From the NCBI RefSeq assembly GCF_029433855.1, contig NZ_JAROAU010000003.1, positions 430,034 through 494,033 of the forward strand: a DNA stretch of 64,000 bases, in the 5' to 3' direction. Below are positions 41,452 to 51,180 of this stretch, piece after piece (within the stretch, counting starts at the first letter, position 1; every line of letters starts with the position of its first letter). Below the pieces are notes generated by a model. It saw only the letters and a list, made by a program, of their open reading frames with translations, was not told the origin of the DNA and did no database searches. This DNA comes from Candidatus Kosakonia sp. 282A-S69. GTDB lineage: Bacteria > Pseudomonadota > Gammaproteobacteria > Enterobacterales > Enterobacteriaceae. The position numbers and the translations under genes were made by a program.

Positions 41452-41679
41452 ATGAAGAAGACTGCCGCAATTATTTCTGCTTGTACTTTAGCTTTCGCCC
41501 TGAGCGCCTGTTCCAGCCCGAACTACGCGTTGCACACCAACGATGGCCGTACAATCATTTCCGAAGGCAAGCCGAAAACTGACGACCAGACAGGTATGAT
41601 TTCCTACAAAGACGCGAACGGTAACGAGCAGCAGATCAACCGTTCTGACGTGAAAGAGATGGTTGCTCTGGAGAAATAA
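41452..41679 (+). CDS. ygdI: YgdI, small DUF903 lipoprotein
   Basis: This 75-residue lipoprotein has a lipobox ALSAC with C20 lipidated and a DUF903 domain (TNDGRTIISEGKPKTDDQTGMISYKD). Its function is unknown; it is closely related to YgdR at 13246. The start follows AAGGAGAAG. An exact -35 TTGACA lies at 41388-41393 upstream. It runs towards GcvB, whose terminator lies just beyond its stop. Confidence 0.95.
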   Translation: MKKTAAIISACTLAFALSACSSPNYALHTNDGRTIISEGKPKTDDQTGMISYKDANGNEQQINRSDVKEMVALEK

Positions 41680-41694
41680 TCCCGGGCGCCAGGC

Positions 41695-41901
41695 AAAAAA
41701 AAGCACCGCAATTTGCGGTGCTACATTAATCACTATGGACAGACAGGGTAAATGTACAGGAAGTGAAAAAGGGGTAGCGTCGCTACCGGGGTCTGAAATG
41801 CAGACCAAATTGCAAACACAACAACACAACATCACAACCGTAAGCCAAAAGCCCTTCAGAATCTCAATTCCAAAACACTTTTCGTTCCGGCTTCAGGAAG
41901 T
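41695..41901 (-). ncRNA. gcvB: Small RNA GcvB
   Basis: This 207-nt Hfq-dependent sRNA is divergent from gcvA. On the minus strand it begins ACTTCCTGAAGCCGGAACG, keeps the G/U-rich R1 seed (about 41811-41843) that pairs with many amino-acid and peptide transporter mRNAs, and keeps the stretch TTCACTTCCTGTACATTTAC. It ends in the hairpin AGCACCGCA/TGCGGTGCT with eight T residues. GcvB is activated by GcvA when glycine is high. Confidence 0.97.
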
Positions 41902-41907
41902 GCCGCC

Positions 41908-41936
41908 ACTATAGGTATTTGCTGGTGCAACCTCAA
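41908..41936 (-). promoter_or_regulatory. gcvB promoter
   Basis: On the minus strand, -35 TTGAGG (41931-41936) and -10 TATAGT (41908-41913) are 17 bases apart, and the RNA 5' end at 41901 is 7 bases downstream. A GcvA-box-like CTAAT lies at 41969-41973 in the spacer shared with gcvA. Confidence 0.85.
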
Positions 41937-42029
41937 CGGACAATTTATAATGGCTCAGATAAAAAAAACTAATAGGTTAACTGCTGTTTCCTGTTTGTTA
42001 AATTCAGTTTACATCTAAGCCTGATAACC

Positions 42030-42944
42030 ATGTCGAAGCGATTACCACCCCTTAATGCATTACGTGTTTTTGATGCCGCTGCCCGCCATTTAAGTTTCAC
42101 CCGCGCGGCCGATGAGCTATTTGTGACGCAGGCCGCAGTAAGCCACCAAATCAAGTCTCTCGAGGATTTTCTCGGCCTGAAACTCTTTCGCCGCCGCAAC
42201 CGTTCGCTGCTATTAACGGAGGAGGGGCAGAGTTATTTTCAGGATATCAAAGAGATATTTTCCCAGCTTAATGAAGCCACCCGCAAATTACAGGCGCGTA
42301 GCGCAAAGGGCGCGCTGACCGTCAGCTTGCTGCCCAGTTTCGCTATTCAGTGGCTGGTGCCAAGACTCTCCAGCTTTAACTCAGCTTATCCGGGAATTGA
42401 CGTGCGCATCCAGGCGGTCGATCGCGAAGAGGACAAGCTCGCCGATGATGTTGATGTGGCAATCTTCTACGGGCGCGGCAACTGGCCGGGCCTGCGAGTG
42501 GAGAAACTCTATGCAGAATATCTGCTCCCGGTCTGTTCACCGCTGCTGCTTACCGGCGAGAAGGCCTTGAAAACGCCGGACGACCTGGCGCGCCACACGC
42601 TTTTGCATGACGCTTCACGGCGCGACTGGCAAACCTATACCCGTCAGCTGGGCGTCAACCTCAATGTTCAGCAGGGGCCGATCTTCAGCCACAGCTCGAT
42701 GGTGCTGCAGGCGGCAATCCACGGCCAGGGTGTGGCGCTGGCAAACAACGTGATGGCGCAATCGGAAATTGAAGCGGGCCGTCTGGTCTGCCCGTTTAAC
42801 GATGTGCTGGTGAGCAAAAATGCTTTTTATCTGGTTTGTCATGACAGCCAGGCAGAACTGGGTAAAATAGCGGCCTTTCGTCAGTGGATCCTGGCCAAAG
42901 CGGCAAGCGAACAGGAAAAATTCCGTTTCCGCTACGAACAATAA
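42030..42944 (+). CDS. gcvA: GcvA, regulator of glycine cleavage and gcvB
   Basis: This LysR-type regulator activates gcvTHP and gcvB with glycine and represses with purines. The helix-turn-helix is at residues 20-40 (LSFTRAADELFVTQAAVSHQIKS). It has 304 residues, one fewer than K-12: a single residue is missing in the LGVNLNVQQG loop of the effector domain. It is divergent from gcvB and is followed after 40 bases by ygdD. Confidence 0.97.
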   Translation: MSKRLPPLNALRVFDAAARHLSFTRAADELFVTQAAVSHQIKSLEDFLGLKLFRRRNRSLLLTEEGQSYFQDIKEIFSQLNEATRKLQARSAKGALTVSLLPSFAIQWLVPRLSSFNSAYPGIDVRIQAVDREEDKLADDVDVAIFYGRGNWPGLRVEKLYAEYLLPVCSPLLLTGEKALKTPDDLARHTLLHDASRRDWQTYTRQLGVNLNVQQGPIFSHSSMVLQAAIHGQGVALANNVMAQSEIEAGRLVCPFNDVLVSKNAFYLVCHDSQAELGKIAAFRQWILAKAASEQEKFRFRYEQ

Positions 42945-42984
42945 TTCGCGCGCGCAGGGCGCGTATGACTCTTGGGGAAGTGAC

Positions 42985-43380
42985 ATGACCAGCCGTTTTA
43001 TGCTGATTTTCGCCGCAGTGAGCGGTTTTATCTTTGTCGCGTTGGGCGCGTTCGGCGCACACGTGTTAAGCAAGTCTCTCGGTGTTACCGAGATGAGCTG
43101 GATTCAGACCGGCCTTGAGTATCAGGCGTTTCACACCTTAGCCGTGTTCGGTCTTGCGGTAGCGATGCAGCGCCGCATCAGCATCTGGTTTTACTGGAGC
43201 AGCGTCTTCCTGGCACTCGGCATCGTGCTGTTCAGCGGTAGCCTGTACTGCCTTGCGCTCTCCCATTTACGCCTGTGGGCGTTTGTTACCCCGGTCGGCG
43301 GCGTCTGCTTCTTAATCGGCTGGGCATTAATGTTAATTGGCGCAATTCGTCTGAAACGTAGGGGCGTTGTTCATGAATAA
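42985..43380 (+). CDS. ygdD: YgdD, DUF423 membrane protein
   Basis: This 131-residue inner-membrane protein has four hydrophobic segments and the DUF423 start ([11 protein letters not shown]). The function is unknown. It overlaps the start of rlmM by 8 bases, so the two are translated together, and lies in the K-12 gcvA-ygdD-rlmM order. Confidence 0.94.
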   Translation: MTSRFMLIFAAVSGFIFVALGAFGAHVLSKSLGVTEMSWIQTGLEYQAFHTLAVFGLAVAMQRRISIWFYWSSVFLALGIVLFSGSLYCLALSHLRLWAFVTPVGGVCFLIGWALMLIGAIRLKRRGVVHE

Positions 43381-44473
43381 AGTGGTATTGCTGTGCCGCC
43401 CGGGTTTTGAGAAAGAGTGCGCAGCCGAAATTACCGATAAAGCCGGACGCCAGAACGTGTTCGGTTTCGCCCGCGTCAAAGAGAACGCGGGCTATGTCAT
43501 TTTTGAGTGTTATCAGCAAGAGGATGCTGACAAACTGGCGCGCGAACTGCCGTTCAGCTCGCTCATTTTTGCCCGCCAGATGTTTGTTGTCGGCGAACTG
43601 CTGCGCGACCTGCCGCCGGACGATCGCATTACGCCTATCGTTGGCATGCTGCAGGGCGTGGTGGAGAAGGGCGGCGATCTGCGCGTCGAAGTGGCAGACA
43701 CCAACGAAAGCAAAGAGTTGATGAAGTTCTGCCGCAAGTTCACCGTGCCGCTGCGCGGCGCGTTGCGTGAAGCGGGTATTCTTGCGCGTAACGATTCGGC
43801 GAGCCGCCCGGTGGTGCATATCTTCTTTATTGCGCCAGGCTGCTGCTACACCGGCTATTCCTACTCTTATAACAACTCACCTTTCTATATGGGCATTCCG
43901 CGCCTGAAGTTCCCGTCCGATGCGCCGAGCCGCTCGACGCTGAAGCTGGAGGAGGCGTTTCACGTCTTTATTCCTGCCGATGAGTGGGATGAACGTCTGG
44001 CAAACGGCATGTACGCCGTCGATCTCGGGGCCTGCCCCGGCGGCTGGACCTACCAACTGGTGAAGCGCAACATGTGGGTCTCTTCCGTGGACAACGGCCC
44101 GATGGCGCAGAGCCTGATGGATACCGGCCAGGTGACCTGGCTGCGCGAAGATGGTTTTCGCTACCGCCCGACGCGCAGCAACATCTCCTGGATGGTGTGC
44201 GATATGGTCGAGAAACCGGCAAAAGTTGCGGCGCTGATGGCGCAGTGGCTGACGGAAGGGTGGTGTCGTGAAACCATCTTCAACCTTAAGCTGCCGATGA
44301 AAAAGCGCTATGAAGAGGTCTCAAGCAACCTCGCCTATATTCAGCAGCAGCTGGATGAGCACGGCGTCGCTGCGCAGATCCAGGCGCGTCAGCTCTATCA
44401 CGATCGTGAAGAGGTGACGGTTCATATCCGCCGGATGTGGGCGGCAGTGGGCGGGCGCAGGGATGAGCGTTAG
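43373..44473 (+). CDS. rlmM: RlmM, 23S rRNA C2498 2'-O-methyltransferase
   Basis: RlmM methylates C2498 of 23S rRNA using S-adenosylmethionine before ribosome assembly is complete. The 366 residues equal K-12. An N-terminal THUMP domain (about 1-160) is followed by a Rossmann fold with motif [11 protein letters not shown] starting near residue 217 and the catalytic NLKLPMKKR block. In K-12 it is followed by the fuc genes; here iap comes next (see findings). Confidence 0.97.
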   Translation: MNKVVLLCRPGFEKECAAEITDKAGRQNVFGFARVKENAGYVIFECYQQEDADKLARELPFSSLIFARQMFVVGELLRDLPPDDRITPIVGMLQGVVEKGGDLRVEVADTNESKELMKFCRKFTVPLRGALREAGILARNDSASRPVVHIFFIAPGCCYTGYSYSYNNSPFYMGIPRLKFPSDAPSRSTLKLEEAFHVFIPADEWDERLANGMYAVDLGACPGGWTYQLVKRNMWVSSVDNGPMAQSLMDTGQVTWLREDGFRYRPTRSNISWMVCDMVEKPAKVAALMAQWLTEGWCRETIFNLKLPMKKRYEEVSSNLAYIQQQLDEHGVAAQIQARQLYHDREEVTVHIRRMWAAVGGRRDER

Positions 44474-44574
44474 GCCTTAAAAACGGGGCAGTGCTCAACA
44501 CCTTGCGCACTGCCTGTACGCTGCGGTTTTGCGCGCGCTCCCTGTTCAGATGGCCTGTAACTAAACCTGCAGGC

Positions 44575-45612
44575 CTATTGTTTATTTCCCGCCTTTGCTA
44601 ACTCTTTGACTAACGGCAGCATAATCCGCATCACATCGCGGCTGCGGTGTTCAATTCGTCCCGGCAGCGCCTTATCGATATAGAACTGGTTATCAAGCCG
44701 CGCGCGGTGATAGCTTACACCCTCCGGAAATGCCTTCGACTTTGCCCGCTGCTGCGTGCCATCTTTATTTCCCAGTGACCAGTTAGCGGCTTCCACCGAC
44801 AGCACCGGGATCATCGCCTTATCAAACACCTGCGCATCATGGCAGCAAGGGGGGCGCTTTTCCGCGCTCGCCGGGGCGCTTAACGCCTGAATGCCGTGCG
44901 AGCGGGCAATCGCCAGCGCACGGTCGCGCGTCAGTTTTCGCACCGAGGCCGGGGTGTTTTTCCCGCTGGTGAAATAGAGTTTATCGCCAACAATCAGGTT
45001 ATTGAGGTTAATTACCAGCAGAGTATTTTTGCGCTCTTTCTCGCTCATGCGATCGAGGAAGCTCTGTGCGCCAAGCTGGCCCTCCTCCTCGCCGCTGGTA
45101 GCGACAAAGCGCACGGTGTACTCCGTCGGCGTCGTTTTCAGCGCCTGCGCCAGTTCAAGCATCACACCAAGCGCGGCGGCATTGTCATCAATACCCTGCA
45201 GCGTTAAGCCACCCAGGTTGTTGTCGACATCGGCATCGCTTTGCGGCGCGTAGGTATCAAGATGCGCCATCACGATAATTTGCTGTGGCATGCGCCCTTC
45301 ATGGGCGGCGATCACCGAACTGCCGGTCACACTCTGCCAGCTCTGCTGATTATCTTTGGTGCTGTAGCGGTAGCGGGTTTTAAACGTGCGGATATCGCTC
45401 TGATAACCCATCTGAGAAAACTGCTGCTGAAGATAGTCTGCGCTGAGCATTTCGGCCGGTGTGCCGGTCATGCGGCCGGGAAAGAGGCTGGCGATATGTC
45501 GCGCCTGTTCATTTGCCATTTCACCGGGTTGGGAGGTGCGGGCAGCAACCGGAAGGATAAAGCATACGCCGAGCGCCAGGGCAGCGGTACGGAGGCGCAA
45601 TGCGGAAAACAT
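44575..45612 (-). CDS. iap: Iap, periplasmic aminopeptidase (alkaline phosphatase isozyme conversion)
   Basis: Iap is an exported M28-family zinc aminopeptidase that trims the N-terminal arginine of alkaline phosphatase. The 345 residues equal K-12. A signal peptide covers about 1-24 (MFSALRLRTAALALG). Zinc ligands lie in MAHLDTYAP, QGIDDNAAALG and ATSGEEEGQLG. The longer frame to 45684 was rejected since it would precede the signal peptide with charged sequence. It is divergent from cysG and lacks the CRISPR neighbour it has in K-12. Confidence 0.95.
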   Translation of the reverse strand: MFSALRLRTAALALGVCFILPVAARTSQPGEMANEQARHIASLFPGRMTGTPAEMLSADYLQQQFSQMGYQSDIRTFKTRYRYSTKDNQQSWQSVTGSSVIAAHEGRMPQQIIVMAHLDTYAPQSDADVDNNLGGLTLQGIDDNAAALGVMLELAQALKTTPTEYTVRFVATSGEEEGQLGAQSFLDRMSEKERKNTLLVINLNNLIVGDKLYFTSGKNTPASVRKLTRDRALAIARSHGIQALSAPASAEKRPPCCHDAQVFDKAMIPVLSVEAANWSLGNKDGTQQRAKSKAFPEGVSYHRARLDNQFYIDKALPGRIEHRSRDVMRIMLPLVKELAKAGNKQ

Positions 45613-45784
45613 AGTGAGTCCTTTATGCAGCAAGATTTTAAACGGGCTTAGTATGAAACTGTGATGGAGTTTGCACAATTTCATTTGTTGTTAACCATCC
45701 GAAAATTCTCACCTTAAGCACTTTTTGGTATGAGCTTTCCCGGCTCTTTATTCTTTTGCGGAACTACTCATTCCAATTCGTAAT

Positions 45785-45813
45785 TTCATTCGTTCTAACG
45801 CGCCCCCTATAGT
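45785..45813 (+). promoter_or_regulatory. Probable cysG-cysDNC promoter
   Basis: TATAGT at 45808-45813 fits a -10 element. The matching -35 (TTCATT) is poor, and AT-rich sequence lies upstream to 45620, as expected for a promoter that needs the activator CysB. I could not define the CysB site itself. Confidence 0.45.
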
Positions 45814-45848
45814 CCCCCTATTGCTGGCTGTGAGTGAGTTACAACGTT

Positions 45849-47264
45849 GTGGATTACCTGCCTCTGTTTGCTGCTGTAAAAGACCGCCCTGTGTTAGTGA
45901 TTGGCGGCGGTGAAATTGCCGCGCGCAAAATCACTTTTTTGCGCCGTGCGGGCGCGCATGTACAGATAGTGGCCAGAGGGCTTGATCCTCACCTCCAGCA
46001 GCTTGCGAATGAGCAGGCCGTTCACTGGATAGCCACGGAGTTTGATGAGTCGCAGCTTGATGCGGTGTTTCTGGTGATTGCGGCCACTAACGATGCTGCC
46101 CTTAACCGCCGGGTATTTGACGCCGCCAATGCGCGCCATCGGCTGGTTAACGTGGTGGACGATCAGCCGCTCTGCTCCTTTATTTTCCCCTCTATTGTCG
46201 ACCGTTCGCCGCTGATCGTCGCCATCTCTTCCGGAGGTAACGCCCCGGTGCTGGCGCGTCTGCTGCGGGAAAAAATAGAGGCGCTGCTGCCGGGTAACCT
46301 CGGGCGGATGGCGGCCGTGGCCGGGCGCTGGCGCACGCGCATCAAAGCGTTTCGCCGCACCACTGACGATCGTCGGCGCTTCTGGGAGAGCGCCTTTCGC
46401 GGGCGTTTCGCCAGCCTGATGGCGGCGGGCGATGAGCCTGCGGCAGAGCGGGCGCTGGAGGCGGAGTTACAACAGCCGGGGTCAGCCAGCGGCGAGATCA
46501 TCCTCGTCGGCGCCGGGCCGGGCGATGCGGGCTTGTTGACTCTGCGCGGTTTGCAGGTGATCCAGCAGGCCGATGTGGTCTTTTACGACCATCTGGTGAG
46601 CGATGCGGTGCTGGAGTTAACCCGCCGCGACGCGGAGAAGATCTGTGTCGGCAAACGGGCGGGTGTACATGCCGTGCCGCAGCACGAAACCAACCGGATG
46701 CTTGTGGAGGCGGCGCAGGAGGGGAAAACCGTCGTGCGGCTGAAAGGTGGTGACCCCTTTATCTTTGGTCGCGGCGGCGAAGAGCTGCAAGCGGCAGCCG
46801 AAGCGGGTATTCCGTTTCAGGTGGTGCCAGGCGTGACTGCGGCATCGGGTGCGACGGCGTATGCCGGTATTCCGTTGACGCACCGGGATTTCGCCCAGAG
46901 CGTCACCTTCGTGACTGGCCACTACAAAGCCGACAGCGCGCCGTTCGACTGGTCGCAGCTGGCGCAAAGCCGCCAGACGCTGGCGATCTATATGGGCACC
47001 ATGAAAGCGGCAGAGATCAGCGCGCAGCTGATTGCCCACGGCCGCGATCGCACCACGCCGGTCGCGGTGATCTCCCGCGGTACGCGTGCCGATCAACAGA
47101 TCACTACCGGCACATTAGAACAACTTGAGGAACTGGCTACAGGCGCTCCCATGCCCGCCCTGTTAGTGGTGGGTGAAGTGGTTGCGCTTCATCGCGAACT
47201 GGCCTGGTTCCAGCAAACGACAGGCACGGCGGCGTTTGACGCTTCCGTGATCAATCTGGCTTAA
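45849..47264 (+). CDS. cysG: CysG-type siroheme synthase heading the cysDNC operon
   Basis: CysG makes siroheme, the sulfite reductase cofactor, from uroporphyrinogen III by methylation, dehydrogenation and iron insertion. The 471-residue protein has the N-terminal dehydrogenase/ferrochelatase part ([21 protein letters not shown]) and the C-terminal SUMT methylase ([29 protein letters not shown]). It differs considerably from K-12 CysG (near nirBD), so it is probably a second copy. Two GTG starts are possible, 45834 and 45849; I chose 45849 because MDYLPLF is the family start. cysD follows 9 bases later. Confidence 0.93.
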   Translation: MDYLPLFAAVKDRPVLVIGGGEIAARKITFLRRAGAHVQIVARGLDPHLQQLANEQAVHWIATEFDESQLDAVFLVIAATNDAALNRRVFDAANARHRLVNVVDDQPLCSFIFPSIVDRSPLIVAISSGGNAPVLARLLREKIEALLPGNLGRMAAVAGRWRTRIKAFRRTTDDRRRFWESAFRGRFASLMAAGDEPAAERALEAELQQPGSASGEIILVGAGPGDAGLLTLRGLQVIQQADVVFYDHLVSDAVLELTRRDAEKICVGKRAGVHAVPQHETNRMLVEAAQEGKTVVRLKGGDPFIFGRGGEELQAAAEAGIPFQVVPGVTAASGATAYAGIPLTHRDFAQSVTFVTGHYKADSAPFDWSQLAQSRQTLAIYMGTMKAAEISAQLIAHGRDRTTPVAVISRGTRADQQITTGTLEQLEELATGAPMPALLVVGEVVALHRELAWFQQTTGTAAFDASVINLA

Positions 47265-47273
47265 GGAAGGGAT

Positions 47274-48182
47274 ATGGACGAAAAACGACTCACTCACCTG
47301 CGACAACTGGAGGCGGAAAGCATCCATATCATTCGCGAAGTGGCCGCCGAGTTTGCCAATCCGGTGATGATGTACTCCATCGGCAAAGACTCCAGCGTGA
47401 TGCTGCACCTGGCGCGTAAAGCCTTCTATCCGGGCACGCTGCCGTTTCCGCTACTGCATGTCGATACCGGCTGGAAATTCCGCGAAATGTACGAATTCCG
47501 TGACCGTACCGCCAAAGCCTATGGTTGCGAGCTGCTGGTGCATAAAAACCCGGAAGGGGTGGCGATGGGCATTAACCCGTTCGTGCATGGCAGTGCGAAA
47601 CATACCGACATTATGAAAACCGAAGGGCTCAAGCAGGCGCTGAACAAGTATGGTTTTGACGCTGCATTTGGCGGCGCGCGCCGTGATGAAGAGAAGTCGC
47701 GCGCTAAAGAGCGTATCTACTCCTTCCGCGACCGTTTTCACCGCTGGGACCCGAAAAACCAGCGTCCGGAGCTGTGGCACAACTACAACGGCCAGATTAA
47801 CAAGGGCGAAAGCATCCGCGTCTTCCCGCTCTCCAACTGGACCGAGCTCGATATCTGGCAGTACATCTTCCTGGAAAATATTGAAATTGTGCCGCTCTAT
47901 CTGGCCGCTGAGCGACCGGTACTGGAGCGCGACGGTATGCTGATGATGATCGACGATGACCGCATCGATCTACAGCCGGGCGAAGTGATTGAAAAACGCA
48001 TGGTGCGTTTCCGTACCCTCGGCTGCTGGCCGCTGACCGGCGCGGTGGAGTCCCACGCGCAGACGCTGCCGGAGATCATCGAAGAGATGCTGATCTCGAC
48101 CACCAGCGAACGTCAGGGGCGCGTGATTGACCGCGACCAGGCTGGTTCGATGGAGCTGAAAAAACGCCAGGGTTATTTCTAA
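47274..48182 (+). CDS. cysD: CysD, sulfate adenylyltransferase small subunit
   Basis: CysD (302 residues, K-12 length) joins ATP and sulfate to adenosine 5'-phosphosulfate, driven by GTP hydrolysis in CysN. The PP-loop is [13 protein letters not shown] near residue 36, with the [16 protein letters not shown] block typical of the family. It is followed by cysN after 9 bases. Confidence 0.98.
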   Translation: MDEKRLTHLRQLEAESIHIIREVAAEFANPVMMYSIGKDSSVMLHLARKAFYPGTLPFPLLHVDTGWKFREMYEFRDRTAKAYGCELLVHKNPEGVAMGINPFVHGSAKHTDIMKTEGLKQALNKYGFDAAFGGARRDEEKSRAKERIYSFRDRFHRWDPKNQRPELWHNYNGQINKGESIRVFPLSNWTELDIWQYIFLENIEIVPLYLAAERPVLERDGMLMMIDDDRIDLQPGEVIEKRMVRFRTLGCWPLTGAVESHAQTLPEIIEEMLISTTSERQGRVIDRDQAGSMELKKRQGYF

Positions 48183-48191
48183 GGAGCCGCC

Positions 48192-49619
48192 ATGAATACC
48201 ACTATTGCACAACAAATTGCGGATGAAGGCGGCGTCGAAGCGTACCTGCATGCCCAGCAACACAAAAGCCTGCTGCGTTTTCTTACCTGCGGCAGCGTCG
48301 ATGACGGCAAGAGCACGCTGATTGGCCGCCTGCTGCACGACACTCGCCAGATCTACGAAGATCAACTCTCAACGCTGCATAATGACAGCAAACGCCACGG
48401 TACCCAGGGTGAGAAACTCGACCTTGCGCTGCTGGTGGATGGCCTGCAGGCCGAGCGCGAGCAGGGGATTACCATTGACGTGGCGTATCGCTACTTCTCC
48501 ACCGAGAAGCGCAAATTTATTATTGCCGACACGCCGGGGCATGAGCAGTACACCCGCAATATGGCGACCGGTGCCTCCACCTGCGATTTGGCGATCCTGT
48601 TGATCGATGCGCGCAAAGGCGTGCTGGACCAGACCCGTCGCCACAGCTTTATCTCCACGCTGCTTGGGATCAAACACCTGGTGGTGGCGGTGAACAAGAT
48701 GGATCTGGTTGCGTTCAGCGAAGCGACCTTCGACGCCATTCGCCAGGATTACCTCACCTTTGCCGAACAGCTACCGGGCGATCTCGATATCCGCTTTGTG
48801 CCGCTCTCGGCGCTGGAGGGCGATAACGTTGCCAGCCAGAGCGACAAGATGGCGTGGTATAGCGGCCCGACGCTGCTGGAGATGCTCGAAACCGTTGACA
48901 TCAAACGCGTGGTAGAGCACCAGCCGATGCGCTTCCCGGTGCAGTATGTTAACCGCCCGAATCTCGATTTCCGCGGTTTCTCCGGCACGCTGGCCTCCGG
49001 CGTGGTTAAGGTTGGCCAGCGCATCAAAGTGCTGCCGTCGGGCGTGGAGTCGACCATCGCGCGTATCGTGACCTTTGATGGCGATCTGCAGGAAGCGGGC
49101 GCGGGCGAAGCGATCACTCTCGTGCTGAAAGATGAGATTGATATCAGCCGCGGCGATCTGATCCTCGATGCGCAGGAGAGCCTGCCGTCTGTACAACGCG
49201 CCTCGCTGGATGTGGTGTGGATGGCAGAGCAGCCGTTACAGGCGGGCCAGAGTTTTGAGGTCAAAGTGGCGGGTAAGAAAACCCGCGCGCGTATCGACGC
49301 CGTTCAGTACCAGGTGGATATCAACAACCTGACCCAGCGCGAGGTTGAGAGCCTGCCGCTGAACGGTATCGGGCTGGTCGATGTCACCTTTGATGAGCCG
49401 CTGACCCTCGACCCTTATCAGCAGAACCCGGTGACTGGCGGGATGATCTTTATCGATCGCCTGAGCAACGTCACCGTTGGCGCGGGCATGGTGCGCGAAG
49501 TCCACACCGATGCGCACGTCGTGCCGTCGGAATTCAGCGCCTTTGAACTGGAGCTGAACCAGCTGGTTCGCAAACACTTCCCGCACTGGGGCGCGCGCGA
49601 TCTGCTGGGAGGCAAATAA
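48192..49619 (+). CDS. cysN: CysN, sulfate adenylyltransferase GTPase subunit
   Basis: CysN (475 residues) is an EF-Tu-like GTPase that powers CysD. G1 is GSVDDGKST from residue 34, G3 is [11 protein letters not shown] and G4 is NKMDLV; two beta-barrel domains follow. The stop overlaps the cysC ATG by one base. Confidence 0.98.
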   Translation: MNTTIAQQIADEGGVEAYLHAQQHKSLLRFLTCGSVDDGKSTLIGRLLHDTRQIYEDQLSTLHNDSKRHGTQGEKLDLALLVDGLQAEREQGITIDVAYRYFSTEKRKFIIADTPGHEQYTRNMATGASTCDLAILLIDARKGVLDQTRRHSFISTLLGIKHLVVAVNKMDLVAFSEATFDAIRQDYLTFAEQLPGDLDIRFVPLSALEGDNVASQSDKMAWYSGPTLLEMLETVDIKRVVEHQPMRFPVQYVNRPNLDFRGFSGTLASGVVKVGQRIKVLPSGVESTIARIVTFDGDLQEAGAGEAITLVLKDEIDISRGDLILDAQESLPSVQRASLDVVWMAEQPLQAGQSFEVKVAGKKTRARIDAVQYQVDINNLTQREVESLPLNGIGLVDVTFDEPLTLDPYQQNPVTGGMIFIDRLSNVTVGAGMVREVHTDAHVVPSEFSAFELELNQLVRKHFPHWGARDLLGGK

Positions 49620-50224
49620 TGGCGCAGCATGACGAAAACGTCGTCTGGCATGCCCATCCGGTGACGCCGCAGCAGCGCGAACAGCTCCACGGTCACCGTG
49701 GAGTTGTGCTCTGGTTTACCGGGCTTTCCGGCTCCGGTAAATCGACCGTCGCGGGGGCGCTGGAAGAGGCGTTGCACCGCGCGGGCGTCAGCACCTATCT
49801 GCTTGATGGCGATAATGTGCGTCATGGCCTGTGCAGCGATTTAGGCTTCAGCGACGCGGATCGCAAAGAGAACATCCGCCGGGTCGGCGAAGTGGCGAAG
49901 CTGATGGTCGAATCGGGGCTGGTGGTGTTGACCGCCTTTATCTCGCCCCATCGCGCAGAGCGGCAGATGGTGCGCGAACGCCTCGGCGAGGGGCGCTTCA
50001 TAGAGGTGTTTGTCGATACGCCGTTGGCGATTTGCGAAGCGCGCGATCCGAAAGGGTTATATAAGAAAGCCCGCGCCGGAGAGCTGCGTAATTTCACCGG
50101 TATTGATTCAGTGTACGAAGCGCCAGAGGGGCCAGAAGTGCACCTTGATGGCGAACAATTGGTAACAAATTTGGTCAGTCAATTATTAGACCTGCTGCGG
50201 CAGGGAGATATTATCAGATCCTGA
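49619..50224 (+). CDS. cysC: CysC, adenylylsulfate kinase
   Basis: CysC (201 residues) phosphorylates APS to PAPS for sulfate reduction. The P-loop is GLSGSGKST at residues 35-43, and the phosphoserine-site motif is [10 protein letters not shown]. It completes cysG-cysD-cysN-cysC; the PAPS reductase and sulfite reductase genes (cysHIJ) are not in the window. Confidence 0.98.
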   Translation: MAQHDENVVWHAHPVTPQQREQLHGHRGVVLWFTGLSGSGKSTVAGALEEALHRAGVSTYLLDGDNVRHGLCSDLGFSDADRKENIRRVGEVAKLMVESGLVVLTAFISPHRAERQMVRERLGEGRFIEVFVDTPLAICEARDPKGLYKKARAGELRNFTGIDSVYEAPEGPEVHLDGEQLVTNLVSQLLDLLRQGDIIRS

Positions 50225-50234
50225 GACGGTACTG

Positions 50235-50301
50235 GCGATACACCCACTCTTCAGGCTTCAGCGAGTTTGCTTTTCTCGCCATCTGAAGAGGTGTGTATCG
50301 C
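50235..50301. other. Long imperfect stem-loop between cysC and ygbE
   Basis: The outer arms GCGATACAC...CTCTTCAG (50235-50254) and CTGAAGAG...GTGTATCGC (50283-50301) pair over about 18 bases with one bulge, and an inner GCGAG/CTCGC stem caps them. It starts 11 bases after the cysC stop. No T run follows, so it is not a standard terminator; it may protect the cys mRNA 3' end. Confidence 0.7.
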
Positions 50302-50333
50302 ATTTACCGGTCGTGCAGGCAACAGGATCAGAT

Positions 50334-50660
50334 ATGCGTAACAGTCACAACATTACCCTTCCGCGGTCATTGTCTCTTCCCCCGACCGCCGACGAACCCA
50401 CATGGTCTCTTCCGGGTGCCATCGTGGGCTTTGTCGCATGGCTGCTGGCGCTGGCAATCCCTTTTCTTTTATACGGCTCCAATACGCTCTTTTTTCTTCT
50501 CTATACCTGGCCCTTTTTTCTTGCCCTGATGCCCGTCTCGGTGGTGGTAGGAATTGCCCTGCATTCACTGCTCGACGGCAGGTTGCGTTACAGCTGTGTA
50601 GCGACACTGCTCAGCGTGGCGGCGATGTTCGGCCTCCTTTTCCTCTGGCTGGTGGGCTAA
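50334..50660 (+). CDS. ygbE: YgbE, DUF3561 membrane protein
   Basis: This 108-residue inner-membrane protein has three hydrophobic segments and the conserved start MRNSHNITL and block YGSNTLFFLLYTWPFFLALMP. The function is unknown. The ATG at 50334 is chosen over the in-frame start at 50313 because it gives the family N-terminus. It lies between cysC and ftsB as in K-12. Confidence 0.94.
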   Translation: MRNSHNITLPRSLSLPPTADEPTWSLPGAIVGFVAWLLALAIPFLLYGSNTLFFLLYTWPFFLALMPVSVVVGIALHSLLDGRLRYSCVATLLSVAAMFGLLFLWLVG

Positions 50661-50823
50661 GGCGCGCCATACTTCAAGGTGTAACGCCTGTTAAGGCAAT
50701 GTGTCCGGGTTCGGAATGTTCAATATTTATGATAAAGTCTGCCGCTTGCGCGGTATCACCCGGCCCCGAAGTGGAGTCTGACGAAAAGTTGTGGGATGAT
50801 GATGCCGTTTTTCAGGGGGCAGG

Positions 50824-51162
50824 ATGGGTAAATTAACGCTGCTTTTGCTGGCTTTGCTGGTCTGGCTGCAATACTCGCTGTGGTTCGGCAAAAATGGTCT
50901 GCACGACTACGGCCGCGTCAGCGAAGATGTGGCGGCACAGCAGGCGACAAACGCAAAACTTAAAGCGCGCAACGATCAGCTGTTCGCCGAAATTGACGAT
51001 CTCAATGGCGGCCAGGAGGCGATCGAGGAGCGCGCGCGCAATGAGCTGACCATGACAAAACCGGGCGAAACCTTCTATCGTCTGGTGCCGGATGCATCAA
51101 AGCGCGCGGCAGGCTCAGCGCAGAACACACAAAACACGCAGAATACGCAAACTAGACCATAA
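50824..51162 (+). CDS. ftsB: FtsB, divisome protein
   Basis: FtsB is a bitopic cell-division protein that forms the FtsQLB complex and signals FtsWI activation. The 112 residues show an N-terminal membrane helix (about 4-21) and a coiled coil (about 30-70), then a periplasmic tail. The tail is about nine residues longer than K-12 because of a repeated Asn-Thr-Gln unit (see findings). It leads ftsB-ispD-ispF-truD-surE-pcm, all on one strand with short gaps or overlaps. Confidence 0.96.
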   Translation: MGKLTLLLLALLVWLQYSLWFGKNGLHDYGRVSEDVAAQQATNAKLKARNDQLFAEIDDLNGGQEAIEERARNELTMTKPGETFYRLVPDASKRAAGSAQNTQNTQNTQTRP

Positions 51163-51180
51163 ACAGTCCCGGGTTAACGA

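Noticed and set aside
44474..44574. Insertion sequence or transposon scar at the rlmM-iap junction
   Set aside because: Only a small GCAGTGC/GCACTGC stem is visible; there are no terminal repeats, target duplications or transposase remnants.
45613..45848. Possible CRISPR array or cas genes next to iap
   Set aside because: In K-12 this locus holds the type I-E system. Here the iap-cysG spacer is only about 236 bases with no repeated units, and no cas gene is present anywhere in the window.
51110..51156. Short tandem repeat in ftsB as a CRISPR-like array
   Set aside because: The units are in-frame 9-base near-repeats within a coding region with no spacers.
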